The notes: generated by a model from the sequence alone, not told the origin. A stretch of DNA of 64,000 nucleotides from an uncultured Pseudomonadales bacterium (GCA_943787675.1 CALSNK010000004.1:19277-83276), one strand, 5' to 3'. Positions 8,913-24,661 are shown, counted from the stretch's first letter. Program-made: numbers and translations.

Positions 8913-9524
8913 ATGTCATTTAAAGACAGCTTAAACGAATTGCAGGAAATTGATTTCGCCGATCTAGATATTCAACAGATAGGTGTATGGCCTGGTTCAC
9001 TCAAAACAATACTGCTAGTGCTGGTGCTTATCCTTATCTTGGCGCTGGGGTATTTTTTCAAGATAAAGGAAATGAGTCAGCAACATTCTGTCGCGGCGAA
9101 AAAAGAATTGAAACTACTTGAGCAATATGAAAGTAAGGCATTTCAAGCCGCTAATTTGGATGCCTATCGGCAGCAGATGATTGAGCTCGATGAGACCTTT
9201 GGCGCGTTGCTAAAGCAGCTACCTAAAGACACCGAAGTGCCCGGCTTACTGGAAGATATTACTGAGGTGGCCTATGGCAGTGGTCTGAGCATGAAGTCGA
9301 TCTCCCTGCAGCCAGAGCGGGCTTCAGCGTTCTATATAGAACTACCTATCAAAATTGATGTGACCGGTGACTACCATGACTTTGGTTCCTTTGTCAGTGG
9401 TGTCGCTGCCTTGCCACGGATTGTAACGCTCCACGATTACTCGATAACCCAAACCAATGGCACGCTACTTAATCTAGTGATTGAAGCTAAAACTTATCGC
9501 TATAAGGTGGAGGGCGTGCAATGA
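8913..9524 (+). CDS. pilO: Type IV pilus assembly protein PilO
   Basis: PilO pairs with PilN in the periplasm and helps control pilus extension and retraction. The 203-residue protein has a cytoplasmic N-terminus, one membrane helix at about residues 29-48 (TILLVLVLILILALGYFF), a coiled-coil stretch and a ferredoxin-like C-terminal domain. AGGGAAGAT just before the ATG is a good ribosome site, which it needs because it is separated from pilN. It overlaps pilP by four bases. Confidence 0.95.
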   Translation: MSFKDSLNELQEIDFADLDIQQIGVWPGSLKTILLVLVLILILALGYFFKIKEMSQQHSVAAKKELKLLEQYESKAFQAANLDAYRQQMIELDETFGALLKQLPKDTEVPGLLEDITEVAYGSGLSMKSISLQPERASAFYIELPIKIDVTGDYHDFGSFVSGVAALPRIVTLHDYSITQTNGTLLNLVIEAKTYRYKVEGVQ

Positions 9525-10042
9525 AAAATATAACGTTAATAGCATTGAGTTTTTTGGTTGTGACGGGTTGCTCAGGTGGCAATAAATTTGATGATCTAGA
9601 CGCCAAACTGGCAGATTCTCGACATCGCCCCCAGGGAAAAATTGAACCACTTCCCACCTATCCGCCAGCAGAGAGATTTAGTTATAGCGCCTTAGCCATG
9701 CGCAGCCCCTTTGAACCGCCTGTGGTATTGACCGGTGATGAGCGAGTATCTGGCAATGCGGTTTCCGAACCTAACCAGGCGAGGCAAAAAGAGCCGCTAG
9801 AACTGGTTAATTACAGTGCACTATCAATGGTTGGAACGCTAAGTAAAGACGCACAGACCTGGGCTCTGATCAATGATGGTGAAGGCAGGATTCACAGAGT
9901 AATGCAGGGTAATTATTTAGGGAGAAATTTCGGCAAGATTACGACCGTCAATGATACTGAAGTAAACGTTTTGGAAACCGTTCCAGATGGAAAAGGTGGA
10001 TGGATTAACCGGCCCAGAACATTGGGCATGAATGAAGAGTGA
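9521..10042 (+). CDS. pilP: Type IV pilus assembly lipoprotein PilP
   Basis: PilP is an inner-membrane lipoprotein that connects the PilN/PilO pair to the secretin PilQ. The signal peptide MKNITLIALSFLVVTGC has its lipid-modified Cys at residue 17. A flexible Pro-rich stretch (residues 40-90) follows, then the beta-sandwich domain that contacts the N0 domain of PilQ (from about residue 95: YSALSMVGTLSKDAQTWALI). The 173-residue length fits the family. The ATG overlaps the pilO stop. Confidence 0.95.
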   Translation: MKNITLIALSFLVVTGCSGGNKFDDLDAKLADSRHRPQGKIEPLPTYPPAERFSYSALAMRSPFEPPVVLTGDERVSGNAVSEPNQARQKEPLELVNYSALSMVGTLSKDAQTWALINDGEGRIHRVMQGNYLGRNFGKITTVNDTEVNVLETVPDGKGGWINRPRTLGMNEE

Positions 10043-10065
10043 TCAACTCGTTAGGGAAAATTAAA

Positions 10066-12315
10066 ATGATTAGTCGACTTAAGCGCTGTTTGTATTTGTC
10101 ATTACTGGCTGTATCCGGATTATTGGTCGGATCTACTATTTGGGCTACGGAAGTAACAGATATAGACTTTGCATCCCTGCCGGGAGATCAGTTTGAAATT
10201 ACATTGGGATTTTCGGGAGAGCCACCAGAACCAAAGGCTTATGAGATCGCCACGCCGGCGCGTTTGGTGTTGGATTTCCCTGGGGTACAGAGTGCCCTCG
10301 ATAAGAAGAAATACACGTTGTCCTTTGAAAATGCCCGCAATGCAGTGGTCGTATCCGACGGCGCTCGTACCCGCCTTATTCTAAATCTAGTCGAGCCGGT
10401 TCCCTTTGATACGCGTGTTGAGGGTAATAGCTTGGTACTGAGAGTGGGCAGCGATAAAGGCGCTAGACGCAAGTCTAGCGACCTGGTCGCCGAGCTGTCA
10501 TCAACGGCTGTCGAAAGCGGCATCGATGCTGATTTTGCACTGACAGGCATAGACTTTAAGCGTGGCCCTGAAGGCGCCGGACTGATCACAATCGACCTTA
10601 GTGATCCCGCCGTTAATGTGGATATCGATAAAGTCGGTAAAAAAATTCGCTTAGAGTTCTATCAAACCGAGCTGCCTGAACAGCTGGATCGGAGGCTTGA
10701 TGTGGTTGATTTTGCAACCCCAGTGGAAGCGATTGATAGCGTCCAGGATGGCTCGACCACAGTAGTTGTGATTGAGGCGGGCGGTCAGTATGACTACCTC
10801 GCTTATCAGGCAGACAGCCAATATATAGTCAGTGTGAAGCCACTGACTGATCTTGAGCTTGAAGCACAAAACAAAAAGTTTGATTTTAGTGGCGAACGTC
10901 TGTCATTAAACTTTCAAGATATTGAAGTGCGCTCAGTACTGCAGATAATCGCCGACTTCACATCACTCAACTTGGTGGCCAGTGATACGGTGACTGGCAG
11001 CATTACTCTGCGTCTGGACAAGGTGCCCTGGGATCAGGCTCTGGAAATTGTTCTCAAGGCCAAGGGTTTAGATAAGCGCCAGGAGGGTAATGTGTTGATG
11101 GTTGCACCGGCGGCAGAGATCGCTGAGCAGGAGCGCCTGCAGGTCGAAGCCAACAAACAGTTGCAAGAGTTAGCGCCATTAGAAACCGCCTTTGTGCGCA
11201 TTAAATATGCGGATGCAGCGGAGATTTTTGAATTATTCACCGTTAAAACGGATCAGGGTGGCCAGTCAGGTGGGGGGCAGTCCGACGGCAATGCCACAAA
11301 TAGCATCCTCTCTGAGCGTGGCAGCGCGATTGTTGATGAGCGTACCAACACCATTATTTTGACGGATACCGAAGACAAAATTAATGAATTCAAACGTTTG
11401 ATCGATGAAATTGATGTGCCCATTAAGCAGGTGCTAATCGAAGCACGGATCGTGATTGCCAACACTGACTTTAAAAAGGAACTGGGTGTTACCTGGGGCT
11501 TGGCGGGATTGGATAAGTTAGCGGGTGGCCAAATTGGCAGTGCCAGTGGTGATCGTAGTCTAGGTTTTTCTGGTCGTCGATCAGGATTAACCCCGGGGGC
11601 TGGTGTGATTGATACGTTTACCTACTCTGCAGATGAAATAGAAAGAGATGATGGTGCCGATGGCATTGCCGGCACTGGGGATGATGGTCCGACGTTATTT
11701 ACCCAGAATTATGACTTCGGCCTGGGTGATAGTCTGGCGGTAGATTTGGGCGTTGCTAACCCGACAGGGTCTTTTAGCCTGGGTTACCTGACAGATAATT
11801 TTCTGATTGATCTTGAGCTCAGCGCATTGGAATCTGATGGCTATGGCGAGATAGTCTCTCAGCCCAAAGTTTTAACCGGTGATAAGCAGCAGGCGACGAT
11901 TAAGTCTGGTACTGAGATCGCCTATGAAAAGGAAACCTCCAGTGGTGCCACAAGCGTAGAATTTAAAGAGGCGGTATTACAGCTGCAGGTGACGCCTCAG
12001 ATTACGCCGGACAACCGAATTATTATGGACCTGCTCGTGTCTCAGGATTCTGTGGGCACCATTATTTCTGGTGGAGAGCCTTCAATTGATGTGACTCGTA
12101 TTGAAACTCAGGCACTGGTTGGAGATGGTCAGACGCTAGTATTAGGCGGTATCTTCCAAACTGAAGAAGTAAACGGCACAGAAAAGGTCCCTTTTCTTGG
12201 CGATATACCCTATTTAGGCAAGCTTTTCAGAAATGACCTGCGAAATATCGAAAAACGTGAAATACTCATCTTTATAACTCCAAAAATAATTGATGATAAT
12301 CTCCTGGATCGATGA
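10066..12315 (+). CDS. pilQ: Type IV pilus secretin PilQ
   Basis: PilQ forms the outer-membrane pore through which the pilus passes. After a signal peptide ending near TIWA there are two AMIN-type domains that bind peptidoglycan, an N0/STN domain (SLNFQDIEVRSVLQIIADFTS), an N1 domain and the secretin core ending with VPFLGDIPYLGKLFRND. I prefer the ATG at 10066, with AGGGA eight bases upstream. A GTG at 10039 that overlaps the pilP stop would add nine residues and cannot be excluded. A Gly/Asp-rich low-complexity insert (DGADGIAGTGDDGP) lies in the secretin domain. The stop overlaps the aroK start. Confidence 0.96.
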   Translation: MISRLKRCLYLSLLAVSGLLVGSTIWATEVTDIDFASLPGDQFEITLGFSGEPPEPKAYEIATPARLVLDFPGVQSALDKKKYTLSFENARNAVVVSDGARTRLILNLVEPVPFDTRVEGNSLVLRVGSDKGARRKSSDLVAELSSTAVESGIDADFALTGIDFKRGPEGAGLITIDLSDPAVNVDIDKVGKKIRLEFYQTELPEQLDRRLDVVDFATPVEAIDSVQDGSTTVVVIEAGGQYDYLAYQADSQYIVSVKPLTDLELEAQNKKFDFSGERLSLNFQDIEVRSVLQIIADFTSLNLVASDTVTGSITLRLDKVPWDQALEIVLKAKGLDKRQEGNVLMVAPAAEIAEQERLQVEANKQLQELAPLETAFVRIKYADAAEIFELFTVKTDQGGQSGGGQSDGNATNSILSERGSAIVDERTNTIILTDTEDKINEFKRLIDEIDVPIKQVLIEARIVIANTDFKKELGVTWGLAGLDKLAGGQIGSASGDRSLGFSGRRSGLTPGAGVIDTFTYSADEIERDDGADGIAGTGDDGPTLFTQNYDFGLGDSLAVDLGVANPTGSFSLGYLTDNFLIDLELSALESDGYGEIVSQPKVLTGDKQQATIKSGTEIAYEKETSSGATSVEFKEAVLQLQVTPQITPDNRIIMDLLVSQDSVGTIISGGEPSIDVTRIETQALVGDGQTLVLGGIFQTEEVNGTEKVPFLGDIPYLGKLFRNDLRNIEKREILIFITPKIIDDNLLDR

Positions 12316-12830
12316 GCGAACAGCATATATTTCTAGTCGGCCCCATGGGGGCCGGCAAAACGACTATTGGCAGACAGCTAGCAGACTTTCTTTGTCGGCC
12401 ATTTGTCGACGTGGATAATGAAATTGAAGCCCGCACTGGCGCGGATATTCAGTGGATATTTGATATGGAAGGCGAAGAGGGCTTCCGTGATCGAGAAACT
12501 AAGGTTCTCCAAGCCATTATCGATACCTCGCCCTCCAGTATTATTGCCACGGGGGGCGGGATTATTCTGCGCAGCGAAAACCGCAAAACGCTGCAAGAAA
12601 GTGGCCAGGTTGTCTATCTGTCAGCGACCAAAGAACAGCTCTATGAGCGCACGCGACGGGATAAGAACCGACCACTGCTGCAAGTCGATGATCGACGCGC
12701 GGTTATTGATCAGCTAGTCGAAAAGCGCGACCCTCTGTATCGTGAGATCGCCGACCTGACATTTCCTTCGGGCTCCACCCAGCCCAATAGAATCGCAAAA
12801 AAACTCGCCGAAGCATTATCAGAGCTTTGA
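12312..12830 (+). CDS. aroK: Shikimate kinase
   Basis: AroK phosphorylates shikimate at the 3-hydroxyl with ATP, the fifth step to chorismate. The 172-residue protein has the P-loop GPMGAGKT at residues 10-17, the shikimate-binding DVDNEIEARTG, the glycine-rich ATGGGIILR and the lid region with RDKNRPLL. Its ATG overlaps the pilQ TGA (ATGA), so the kinase is probably translated in part by coupling to the pilus operon. The pilQ-aroK-aroB order is widely conserved. Confidence 0.97.
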   Translation: MSEQHIFLVGPMGAGKTTIGRQLADFLCRPFVDVDNEIEARTGADIQWIFDMEGEEGFRDRETKVLQAIIDTSPSSIIATGGGIILRSENRKTLQESGQVVYLSATKEQLYERTRRDKNRPLLQVDDRRAVIDQLVEKRDPLYREIADLTFPSGSTQPNRIAKKLAEALSEL

Positions 12831-12892
12831 TAATGAGCCCCGTCTACGCATAATGACCCTCAGCTTACCTATAACGTAGAGTTGCAGCCCGC

Positions 12893-14005
12893 ATGAGTAT
12901 CACAGACAGCACCCTTTCTAACCCTGCCAAGTCCATCAATGTTGATTTGGGGGAGCGCAGCTATCCCATTCATATTGGCTCGGGGCAGTTGTCTCAGGCT
13001 GATATTAGTCAGTATATTCAGGGCAAAAAGGCTTTAATTGTTAGTAACGAGGCTATTGCTCCCCTGTATTTGCAGTCGATTTTGGATCAGCTCCAAGATA
13101 AGCAGGTCGATCAGGTTATTCTGAAAGACGGCGAGCAGTTTAAAAATCTCGATAATCTCAATCTAATTTTTACCCAGTTGATTGAAAAGCATCATGATCG
13201 TAAAACGACATTAATCGCTCTTGGCGGCGGTGTGGTTGGTGATATGACCGGCTTTGCAGCGGCCAGCTATCAGCGCGGCGTCCCCTTTATTCAAATCCCT
13301 ACCACATTGCTGTCACAGGTAGATTCGTCGGTGGGAGGCAAAACTGCCGTTAACCATGCCCTGGGAAAGAATATGATCGGGGCTTTTTACCAGCCTCAGG
13401 CCGTAATTATTGATACCGATACCCTGGCGACGCTTCCTCAGCGCGAGTTTTGTGCGGGGATGGCTGAGGTTATCAAGTACGGTTTGATCTCTGATAAGGG
13501 CTTTTTTGAGTGGTTAGAAAAAAATGTAGAGCCACTTTTACAGCGCGATCATCAGGCCTTAGCCACGGCCATAGAACGCTCCTGCCTGAATAAAGCCAAG
13601 GTTGTCAGTGCCGACGAAACTGAGCAGGGGATTAGAGCCATACTTAATTTGGGCCATACCTTTGGTCATGCTATAGAAACGTTCCAGCAATACACTGGCC
13701 TTTTACATGGCGAGGCGGTTGCTGTGGGTATGGTCATGGCGGCTGAACTCTCAGTACTTTCTGGTGCACTCAAACCTGAGGATGTAGAAAGAACAAAAGC
13801 GCTAATTGCTGGGTTTTCGCTCCCTGTAGCGCCGCCACAGGATATGCAGGCCGATGATTTTATGGCGCTGATGGTGCGAGATAAAAAGGTATTGGATGGG
13901 CAGCTGCGCCTGGTTCTGCTTGAGCGCATTGGCAGCGCGACAGTCACGGCCGATTTTCGCCTGCAATGGCTTGAAGCAACATTGGCCAAAGCCTGTAACG
14001 CCTAA
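12893..14005 (+). CDS. aroB: 3-dehydroquinate synthase
   Basis: AroB cyclises DAHP to 3-dehydroquinate, the second shikimate step, using NAD and a divalent metal. The NAD-binding [11 protein letters not shown] and the long conserved [21 protein letters not shown] are present. The metal ligands are seen in [19 protein letters not shown] and [11 protein letters not shown]. The 370-residue length is normal. The stop codon is part of a 14-bp duplication. In pseudomonads a SPOR-domain (DamX-like) gene often follows aroB; none is present here. Confidence 0.97.
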   Translation: MSITDSTLSNPAKSINVDLGERSYPIHIGSGQLSQADISQYIQGKKALIVSNEAIAPLYLQSILDQLQDKQVDQVILKDGEQFKNLDNLNLIFTQLIEKHHDRKTTLIALGGGVVGDMTGFAAASYQRGVPFIQIPTTLLSQVDSSVGGKTAVNHALGKNMIGAFYQPQAVIIDTDTLATLPQREFCAGMAEVIKYGLISDKGFFEWLEKNVEPLLQRDHQALATAIERSCLNKAKVVSADETEQGIRAILNLGHTFGHAIETFQQYTGLLHGEAVAVGMVMAAELSVLSGALKPEDVERTKALIAGFSLPVAPPQDMQADDFMALMVRDKKVLDGQLRLVLLERIGSATVTADFRLQWLEATLAKACNA

Positions 14006-14034
14006 CCTGAAACCCCTAACCTGAAACCCCTAAA
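14001..14034. repeat. 14-bp tandem duplication at the aroB stop
   Basis: CCTAACCTGAAACC occurs twice in a row (14001-14014 and 14015-14028), followed by a decayed third copy. The aroB TAA is inside the first copy. This looks like a slippage product. Confidence 0.85.
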
Positions 14035-14164
14035 AAGCCTAATCCAAACCCCGATTCCCACGTATAACCTATAGTCAGAATTAGGTATTTCTATAATCCT
14101 GCTTATACTTGCGGCACAGCGTACGCTGATTGGGCTAGAGACTACTATCGCGGTATATAAGCGA

Positions 14165-14193
14165 TTGTCGAATTCGTCTTCTCTGTGTAAAAT
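14165..14193 (+). promoter_or_regulatory. Candidate sigma-70 promoter for gltBD
   Basis: TTGTCG (14165-14170) and TAAAAT (14188-14193) are separated by exactly 17 bases and match the -35 and -10 consensus at four and five positions. The start site would fall near 14200, leaving a leader of about 65 bases that begins with a small GGGC/GCCC hairpin. The 14006-14266 gap between aroB and gltB holds no gene I can recognise. Confidence 0.55.
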
Positions 14194-14266
14194 AGCGGGC
14201 TTTGCGCCCTCAAAGGCAGTGTTCCAGTCTTTGCGTATCCATCACTATAACTTTTAGAGTTTCCCT

Positions 14267-20172
<5,906 letters not shown>

Positions 20173-20210
20173 GATGGAATTTTTTAAATTATTGCGAGTT
20201 AGAGAAATTA

Positions 20211-21266
20211 ATGTCTGAATTAAAGAACGATCGTTTTATTAAAGCCCTTTTACGCCAGCCACTAGACCGCACGCCGGTATGGATGATGCGTCAAGCTGGA
20301 CGTTATCTGCCTGAGTACCGTGCGACACGCGCCCAGGCGGGGGACTTTATGAGCCTGTGTAAAAACACCGAGTTGGCCTGCGAAGTAACCATGCAGCCTC
20401 TTGAACGCTACGAGCTTGATGCCGCGATTTTATTCTCAGATATTTTAACTATCCCAGATGCCATGGGACTTGGTCTCTATTTCGAAGAAGGTGAGGGCCC
20501 CAAGTTTCGTAAGCCGGTAAGAACTGAAGCAGATATTGAAAAGTTGGAAGTCATAAACACGGCTTCTGATCTGCCTTATGTTACCGATGCTGTGAGCATG
20601 ATTCGTCGCGAGCTAAATGGTCGCGTACCTCTTATTGGTTTTTCAGGCAGTCCATGGACATTGGCCACCTACATGGTCGAAGGTCAGAGTAGTCGCGATT
20701 TTGCCCGAGCTAAAACCATGCTCTATACCCAGCCTGAGGTAATGCATCAGTTACTGGAAAAGTTAGCCCTGTCGGTTATCGATTATTTAAATGCGCAAAT
20801 TCGTGCTGGCGCGCAGGTTGTGCAAATTTTTGATACCTGGGGTGGCGCGCTCAGCCATGCCGCCTATCAGGAATTTTCATTGGCCTATATGGAAAAAATT
20901 GTCGCCAATTTAATTACCCATGCCGATGGCCGCGAAGTGCCGGTTATTTTGTTTACCAAGGGTGGCGGACATTGGTTGGAAGCGATGGCAGATTCAGGCT
21001 GTCATGCTCTGGGTCTTGATTGGACAGTTGATATTGGTTCCGCACGGGGTCGAGTCGGCAACAAAGTTGCACTGCAGGGTAATATGGATCCCGCCGTATT
21101 ACGTGCAGATCCTGCGACTATTGAGCGAGAGGTGGCCAGTATTCTGACCTCCTATGGAGACAATCCTGGGCATATATTTAACCTAGGTCATGGCATCACA
21201 CCGGATATTGATCCGGCCAACGTAAAAGTGTTTATTGACGCAGTTCACAAATTTTCTGCAAACTAG
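20211..21266 (+). CDS. hemE: Uroporphyrinogen decarboxylase
   Basis: HemE removes four carboxyl groups from uroporphyrinogen III to make coproporphyrinogen III in haem synthesis. The N-terminal substrate-binding [11 protein letters not shown] (near residue 26) and [15 protein letters not shown] with the catalytic Asp are present. So are [16 protein letters not shown] and the C-terminal [10 protein letters not shown]. The ATG at 20211 ([31 protein letters not shown]) gives 351 residues, which fits; the longer open frame from 20121 overlaps gltD and is not used. The ribosome site is weak. The gltD-hemE order is also found in pseudomonads. Confidence 0.97.
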   Translation: MSELKNDRFIKALLRQPLDRTPVWMMRQAGRYLPEYRATRAQAGDFMSLCKNTELACEVTMQPLERYELDAAILFSDILTIPDAMGLGLYFEEGEGPKFRKPVRTEADIEKLEVINTASDLPYVTDAVSMIRRELNGRVPLIGFSGSPWTLATYMVEGQSSRDFARAKTMLYTQPEVMHQLLEKLALSVIDYLNAQIRAGAQVVQIFDTWGGALSHAAYQEFSLAYMEKIVANLITHADGREVPVILFTKGGGHWLEAMADSGCHALGLDWTVDIGSARGRVGNKVALQGNMDPAVLRADPATIEREVASILTSYGDNPGHIFNLGHGITPDIDPANVKVFIDAVHKFSAN

Positions 21267-21415
21267 TAACCAGCCTGATTCATTCTTGGTCTATATTTAC
21301 CAGAAGTATTAGCTAGTGCACAGTTTGGAGTTGTGAAGTCTATACATTCCTTACCCTATAGTTAATTAGTAAGCCGCTGTGGTGATATCTAATGGATTAG
21401 AGTGAAGTGGATGGT

Positions 21416-22858
21416 ATGTCGTTAAAGCAATTAAAGGTATTTATACACGAGCTTGATGTGGGGATGTTTGTCTCTGCACTCGACAAGCCGTGGGCGGAAA
21501 CTCCGTTCCCGATTCAGGGCTTTGCAATAAAAACCGGCGCCGATATATCTAGAGTAAAAGCTTACTGTGACTATGTGTTTGTCGACACAGAGAAGGGTAG
21601 GTCACCTCTTGATGTCGCCTCCGCCTCTGCCTCTGCAACCCCATCCAATTTTAGCGTTAAACTTGATGGCCAGTCTTCAGGGTCTGCCGGTCGTTCTTTT
21701 GATAGCCGCACCCAAAATCGTAATTCAGCGAGCTTTTTAGTTAGGCCTAATACGTATAAAAAAACCGTCGAGCTGGCCAAAGAAATTCCTGCTGCCCGTC
21801 GTGTTATGAATAATTTGTTGGGTTGTTTAACCCTTGCGAGCAGACAGCTAGTTCGCGGCGGTGCGTTTAATCAGGATCAGTTACGTGAGTCAGTGGACGA
21901 TATGGTCGATAGCGTCATTCGCTGTCCCGACGCGTTTACCTGGTTGCTGAGGTTGCGTGCCAAAGATGTCCATTCCCATGATCATAGTGTGCGCTCATCT
22001 CTCTGGGCTACTCAGTTCGGCCGGCATATTGGCTTGGACGTCAATGAACTAAAAGATCTCTGTCTGGCCACATTGCTAAAAGATATAGGCAAGATAAAAC
22101 TGGATCGAACGCTGCTCCATAATATGAGTCGCACGGTCGATGAAGAAGCAGAATATCGCAGTTTCGTCAGTCAAAGTGTCGAGCAGTTGCACAAGGCAGG
22201 GTTTGAAAATCGCCGAGTTTTAAATATCATTAAATTTCATTGCGAGCGGTTTAATGGTAGCGGATTTCCCAAAGGTGTATCTGGCAGCCGTATTCCATTC
22301 CTGGCCTCGGTGGCTGGCATAGCCTCTGATTTCGATATGCTCTGTAATCCTCGGGAGGTAGGCGAGACTTTATCGCCGTCTCAGGCAACGGGTCGATTGT
22401 ATGAGTTGCGTGGTAAAAATTTCGCCGAGAACCTAGTTCTCGAATTTATTCAATCGGTAGGGCTGTACCCGGCGGGCACCATTGTTGAACTGACCACAGG
22501 TGACTGTGGCATGGTGGTCGAACAAAATGCTAAGTCGCGTCTGATGCCGCGCATTGCCGTATTTGATAAAATTACTGAGCCTGATACACAGTGTATTTTT
22601 GTGGATTTAAAAAATGAGCAGCAGGCCCGCAGTCGATTACAGAACTTTGGCAAGCGCCGTTCTTACGATGTTAAAAAACTCGCAATTGTGAGAGATATAG
22701 AACCAGATAGCTTTGGTATCGAATATAGCTTGCTGGAAAACTTGATCGCCAGGCCGTTTAGTGCAGCCAATGCCGATGCCGTGATGGATATGACTGCCAT
22801 GCCAGCGGCGCGCAATAAGGGCTTTTTCTCCGCACTTAAAGAGCGCTTTGCCAGCTAG
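21416..22858 (+). CDS. HD-GYP domain protein with DUF3391, degenerate active site
   Basis: HD-GYP proteins hydrolyse the second messenger c-di-GMP. This one has an N-terminal DUF3391-like domain (MSLKQLKVFIHELDVGMFVSALD), a low-complexity ASASASA linker near residue 66 and an HD-GYP domain (about 165-400). Several catalytic positions have changed: the HD pair is Lys222-Asp223 in LLKDIGK, the next expected His is Gln253 (VSQSVEQ), the HHE pair is His275-Cys276, and DGxGYP is NGSGFP (280-285). It is therefore probably not an active phosphodiesterase and may bind c-di-GMP or act through protein contacts. A GTG at 21407 is an alternative start. Confidence 0.85.
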   Translation: MSLKQLKVFIHELDVGMFVSALDKPWAETPFPIQGFAIKTGADISRVKAYCDYVFVDTEKGRSPLDVASASASATPSNFSVKLDGQSSGSAGRSFDSRTQNRNSASFLVRPNTYKKTVELAKEIPAARRVMNNLLGCLTLASRQLVRGGAFNQDQLRESVDDMVDSVIRCPDAFTWLLRLRAKDVHSHDHSVRSSLWATQFGRHIGLDVNELKDLCLATLLKDIGKIKLDRTLLHNMSRTVDEEAEYRSFVSQSVEQLHKAGFENRRVLNIIKFHCERFNGSGFPKGVSGSRIPFLASVAGIASDFDMLCNPREVGETLSPSQATGRLYELRGKNFAENLVLEFIQSVGLYPAGTIVELTTGDCGMVVEQNAKSRLMPRIAVFDKITEPDTQCIFVDLKNEQQARSRLQNFGKRRSYDVKKLAIVRDIEPDSFGIEYSLLENLIARPFSAANADAVMDMTAMPAARNKGFFSALKERFAS

Positions 22859-22874
22859 AAAAATTTAGGCATAA

Positions 22875-23729
22875 CTAGTTAATGGTGCCGATTTTCTCAC
22901 CCATGCACACCGTCGCATGATGTTCGATGTTATCCGTCCAGCTAGTTTTCTGATTCTGAAATAACATAATAACCGTAGAGCCAAACTTAAATCGTCCAAT
23001 TTCATCGCCCTTCATAAAACTGAGAGACTGATCTGAAAAATCAGTGTCTCGCACTGCACCGGGTCCTGGTGTTTCAAAACCACCCCAGACAGTTTCAATG
23101 CCAGCAACTAGCATGGCACCGACAAATATCACGGCAAAGGTGCCCACTTCCTCAGATTCAAACTCACAGACCAGTCGTTCATTGCGGGCAAATAGTCCCG
23201 GTAGCGCCTGAGCGGTTTGGTCGTTTACCGAAAACAGTTCTCCAGGGATATAGCGGGTACTCATAAGCTTGCCCGCTAGAGGAATATGCACTCGGTGGTA
23301 ATCGCGAGGTGAGAGGTAAATAGTGGCAAAGCTACCATCTTCATAGAGTTTGGCCTCTGTAGAATCTCCCAATAACCGGCCTACGGAATAGTCGATACCT
23401 TTAGCCTGAAGCATTTTATTTTTACTGATTGGGCCAGCCTGACTGATGGCACCATCGGCAGGACAGGCGATACTGTCGGTATCTGTATCCAGTGGTCGAA
23501 CACCCTCTTTTAACGCGCGGGTAAAAAAGGCATTAAAATTTTCGTAGTCATTGATGTCGTCGCTTAGGGCTTCGTCCATATTAATATTAAAGGCGCTAAT
23601 CGCACGGTTAATAAGTGCATTTTTCAACCAGGGGATCTTTGATTCCGCGGCCTTAGCAATTAAACGGGATAGTGCATGTTTGGGTAGTGCACGTTGCAGG
23701 GCAACAAATAGTTCGGCGCGATGGGCCAT
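22875..23729 (-). CDS. psd: Phosphatidylserine decarboxylase proenzyme
   Basis: Psd makes phosphatidylethanolamine from phosphatidylserine at the inner membrane. The 284-residue proenzyme is cut by itself between Gly250 and Ser251 in FGSTVI, creating the pyruvoyl group at the N-terminus of a 34-residue alpha chain. Other family motifs are PADGAISQAG with the catalytic Asp, and YLSPRDYHRVHIP. The motif reads FGST rather than the LGST of E. coli; the cleavage residues are kept. It converges on the HD-GYP gene with only 16 bases between stops, and is followed upstream by rhdA. Confidence 0.96.
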   Translation of the reverse strand: MAHRAELFVALQRALPKHALSRLIAKAAESKIPWLKNALINRAISAFNINMDEALSDDINDYENFNAFFTRALKEGVRPLDTDTDSIACPADGAISQAGPISKNKMLQAKGIDYSVGRLLGDSTEAKLYEDGSFATIYLSPRDYHRVHIPLAGKLMSTRYIPGELFSVNDQTAQALPGLFARNERLVCEFESEEVGTFAVIFVGAMLVAGIETVWGGFETPGPGAVRDTDFSDQSLSFMKGDEIGRFKFGSTVIMLFQNQKTSWTDNIEHHATVCMGEKIGTIN

Positions 23730-23754
23730 AATTCTTGTTCTCTAATAGGTTAAA

Positions 23755-23775
23755 GGTTACTGGTTACTGGTTACC
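23755..23775. repeat. 7-bp tandem repeat at the rhdA stop
   Basis: GGTTACT occurs twice (23755-23768), followed by GGTTACC. The repeat makes up the rhdA stop codon and the last codons, another short duplication at a gene end. Confidence 0.8.
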
Positions 23776-24612
23776 CAGTTCAATGGGACTGTCTTCCGAA
23801 TTTCCCCATTCTGCCCAGGAGCCATCGTAGCCAGCAATATGTTGGTAGCCAAGAATGCGCGCGACCATATAGGTGAAGCTTGAACGATGGTGGCTCTGGC
23901 AGTGAGTGGCAATATGTCTGTCTTTGGTAAGGCCCAGTGAATCGAGTATTTCCTGGGCATTATCGCGGATACGCAGATTGCGCTGTTGATCCATTAGGTC
24001 AGTCCATTCCAGATGGATAGCACCGGGAATATGACCACCTCGAGCTGCTCGAACCATATCGCCACTATATTCGCCGGGGCTTCTGGCATCCCAGATAGCA
24101 ACGTTATCAGCGCCCAATGAAACCAGTAGTTGGTCCATGGTGATTCTAACCTCTGGGTTGGCAAAGTTGCTGTCAGTATTGGTCTCTATGCTCTGAGGTT
24201 GGTTGGCTTCAGATTCACAGGCAAAACCCTCTTTGACCCATGGCACTATGCCGCCATTTAAATAGGACCAGTTATGGAGGCCCAGCAGGTCTAAAGACCA
24301 GGCCAATCTGCCAGCCCAGCCGCCACCTTCATCGTCGTACAGAATGACATGCTTGCTGTCGTCGATACCCAGATAGTTGACCACTTTATTCAACTGTTCA
24401 ATCCCCGGATGTGCGCCTGGCACGGGCGGAGTTCCCGCAACAAGGGCATTACCGGGAAGGTGCACTGCGCCTGGCACATGTCTGTGCTGATACAGGGTCT
24501 GATTGCACAGATCGACAATAATTAGATGGTCATTATTAGAATCAGAGGCAGTACCATCAGCGATCAGGGCTTGCAGGTCCTGGGGTTCTAACAGGCGTGG
24601 AATAGGGGTCAT
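23764..24612 (-). CDS. rhdA: Rhodanese-type sulfurtransferase (RhdA-like)
   Basis: The protein has two rhodanese domains; the C-terminal one is catalytic and carries a persulfide on Cys238 within CQSHHRS. This six-residue loop is almost identical to the CQTHHR loop of Azotobacter and Pseudomonas RhdA and unlike the CG[S/T]GVT loop of SseA-type mercaptopyruvate sulfurtransferases. The in vivo acceptor is not certain; thiosulfate sulfurtransfer and Fe-S cluster roles are known for relatives. It sits between psd and rsgA, which matches the pseudomonad position of rhdA. The last codons come from a 7-bp tandem repeat. Confidence 0.88.
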   Translation of the reverse strand: MTPIPRLLEPQDLQALIADGTASDSNNDHLIIVDLCNQTLYQHRHVPGAVHLPGNALVAGTPPVPGAHPGIEQLNKVVNYLGIDDSKHVILYDDEGGGWAGRLAWSLDLLGLHNWSYLNGGIVPWVKEGFACESEANQPQSIETNTDSNFANPEVRITMDQLLVSLGADNVAIWDARSPGEYSGDMVRAARGGHIPGAIHLEWTDLMDQQRNLRIRDNAQEILDSLGLTKDRHIATHCQSHHRSSFTYMVARILGYQHIAGYDGSWAEWGNSEDSPIELGNQ

Positions 24613-24661
24613 TATTGCTCCTTAGTAAGCACAGTATTTTATCAGTTTTAAATCATGTGCC

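Noticed and set aside
22875..23729. Psd with defective cleavage site because the motif is FGST, not LGST
   Set aside because: The self-cleavage residues Gly-Ser are kept and Phe at this position appears acceptable in the family.
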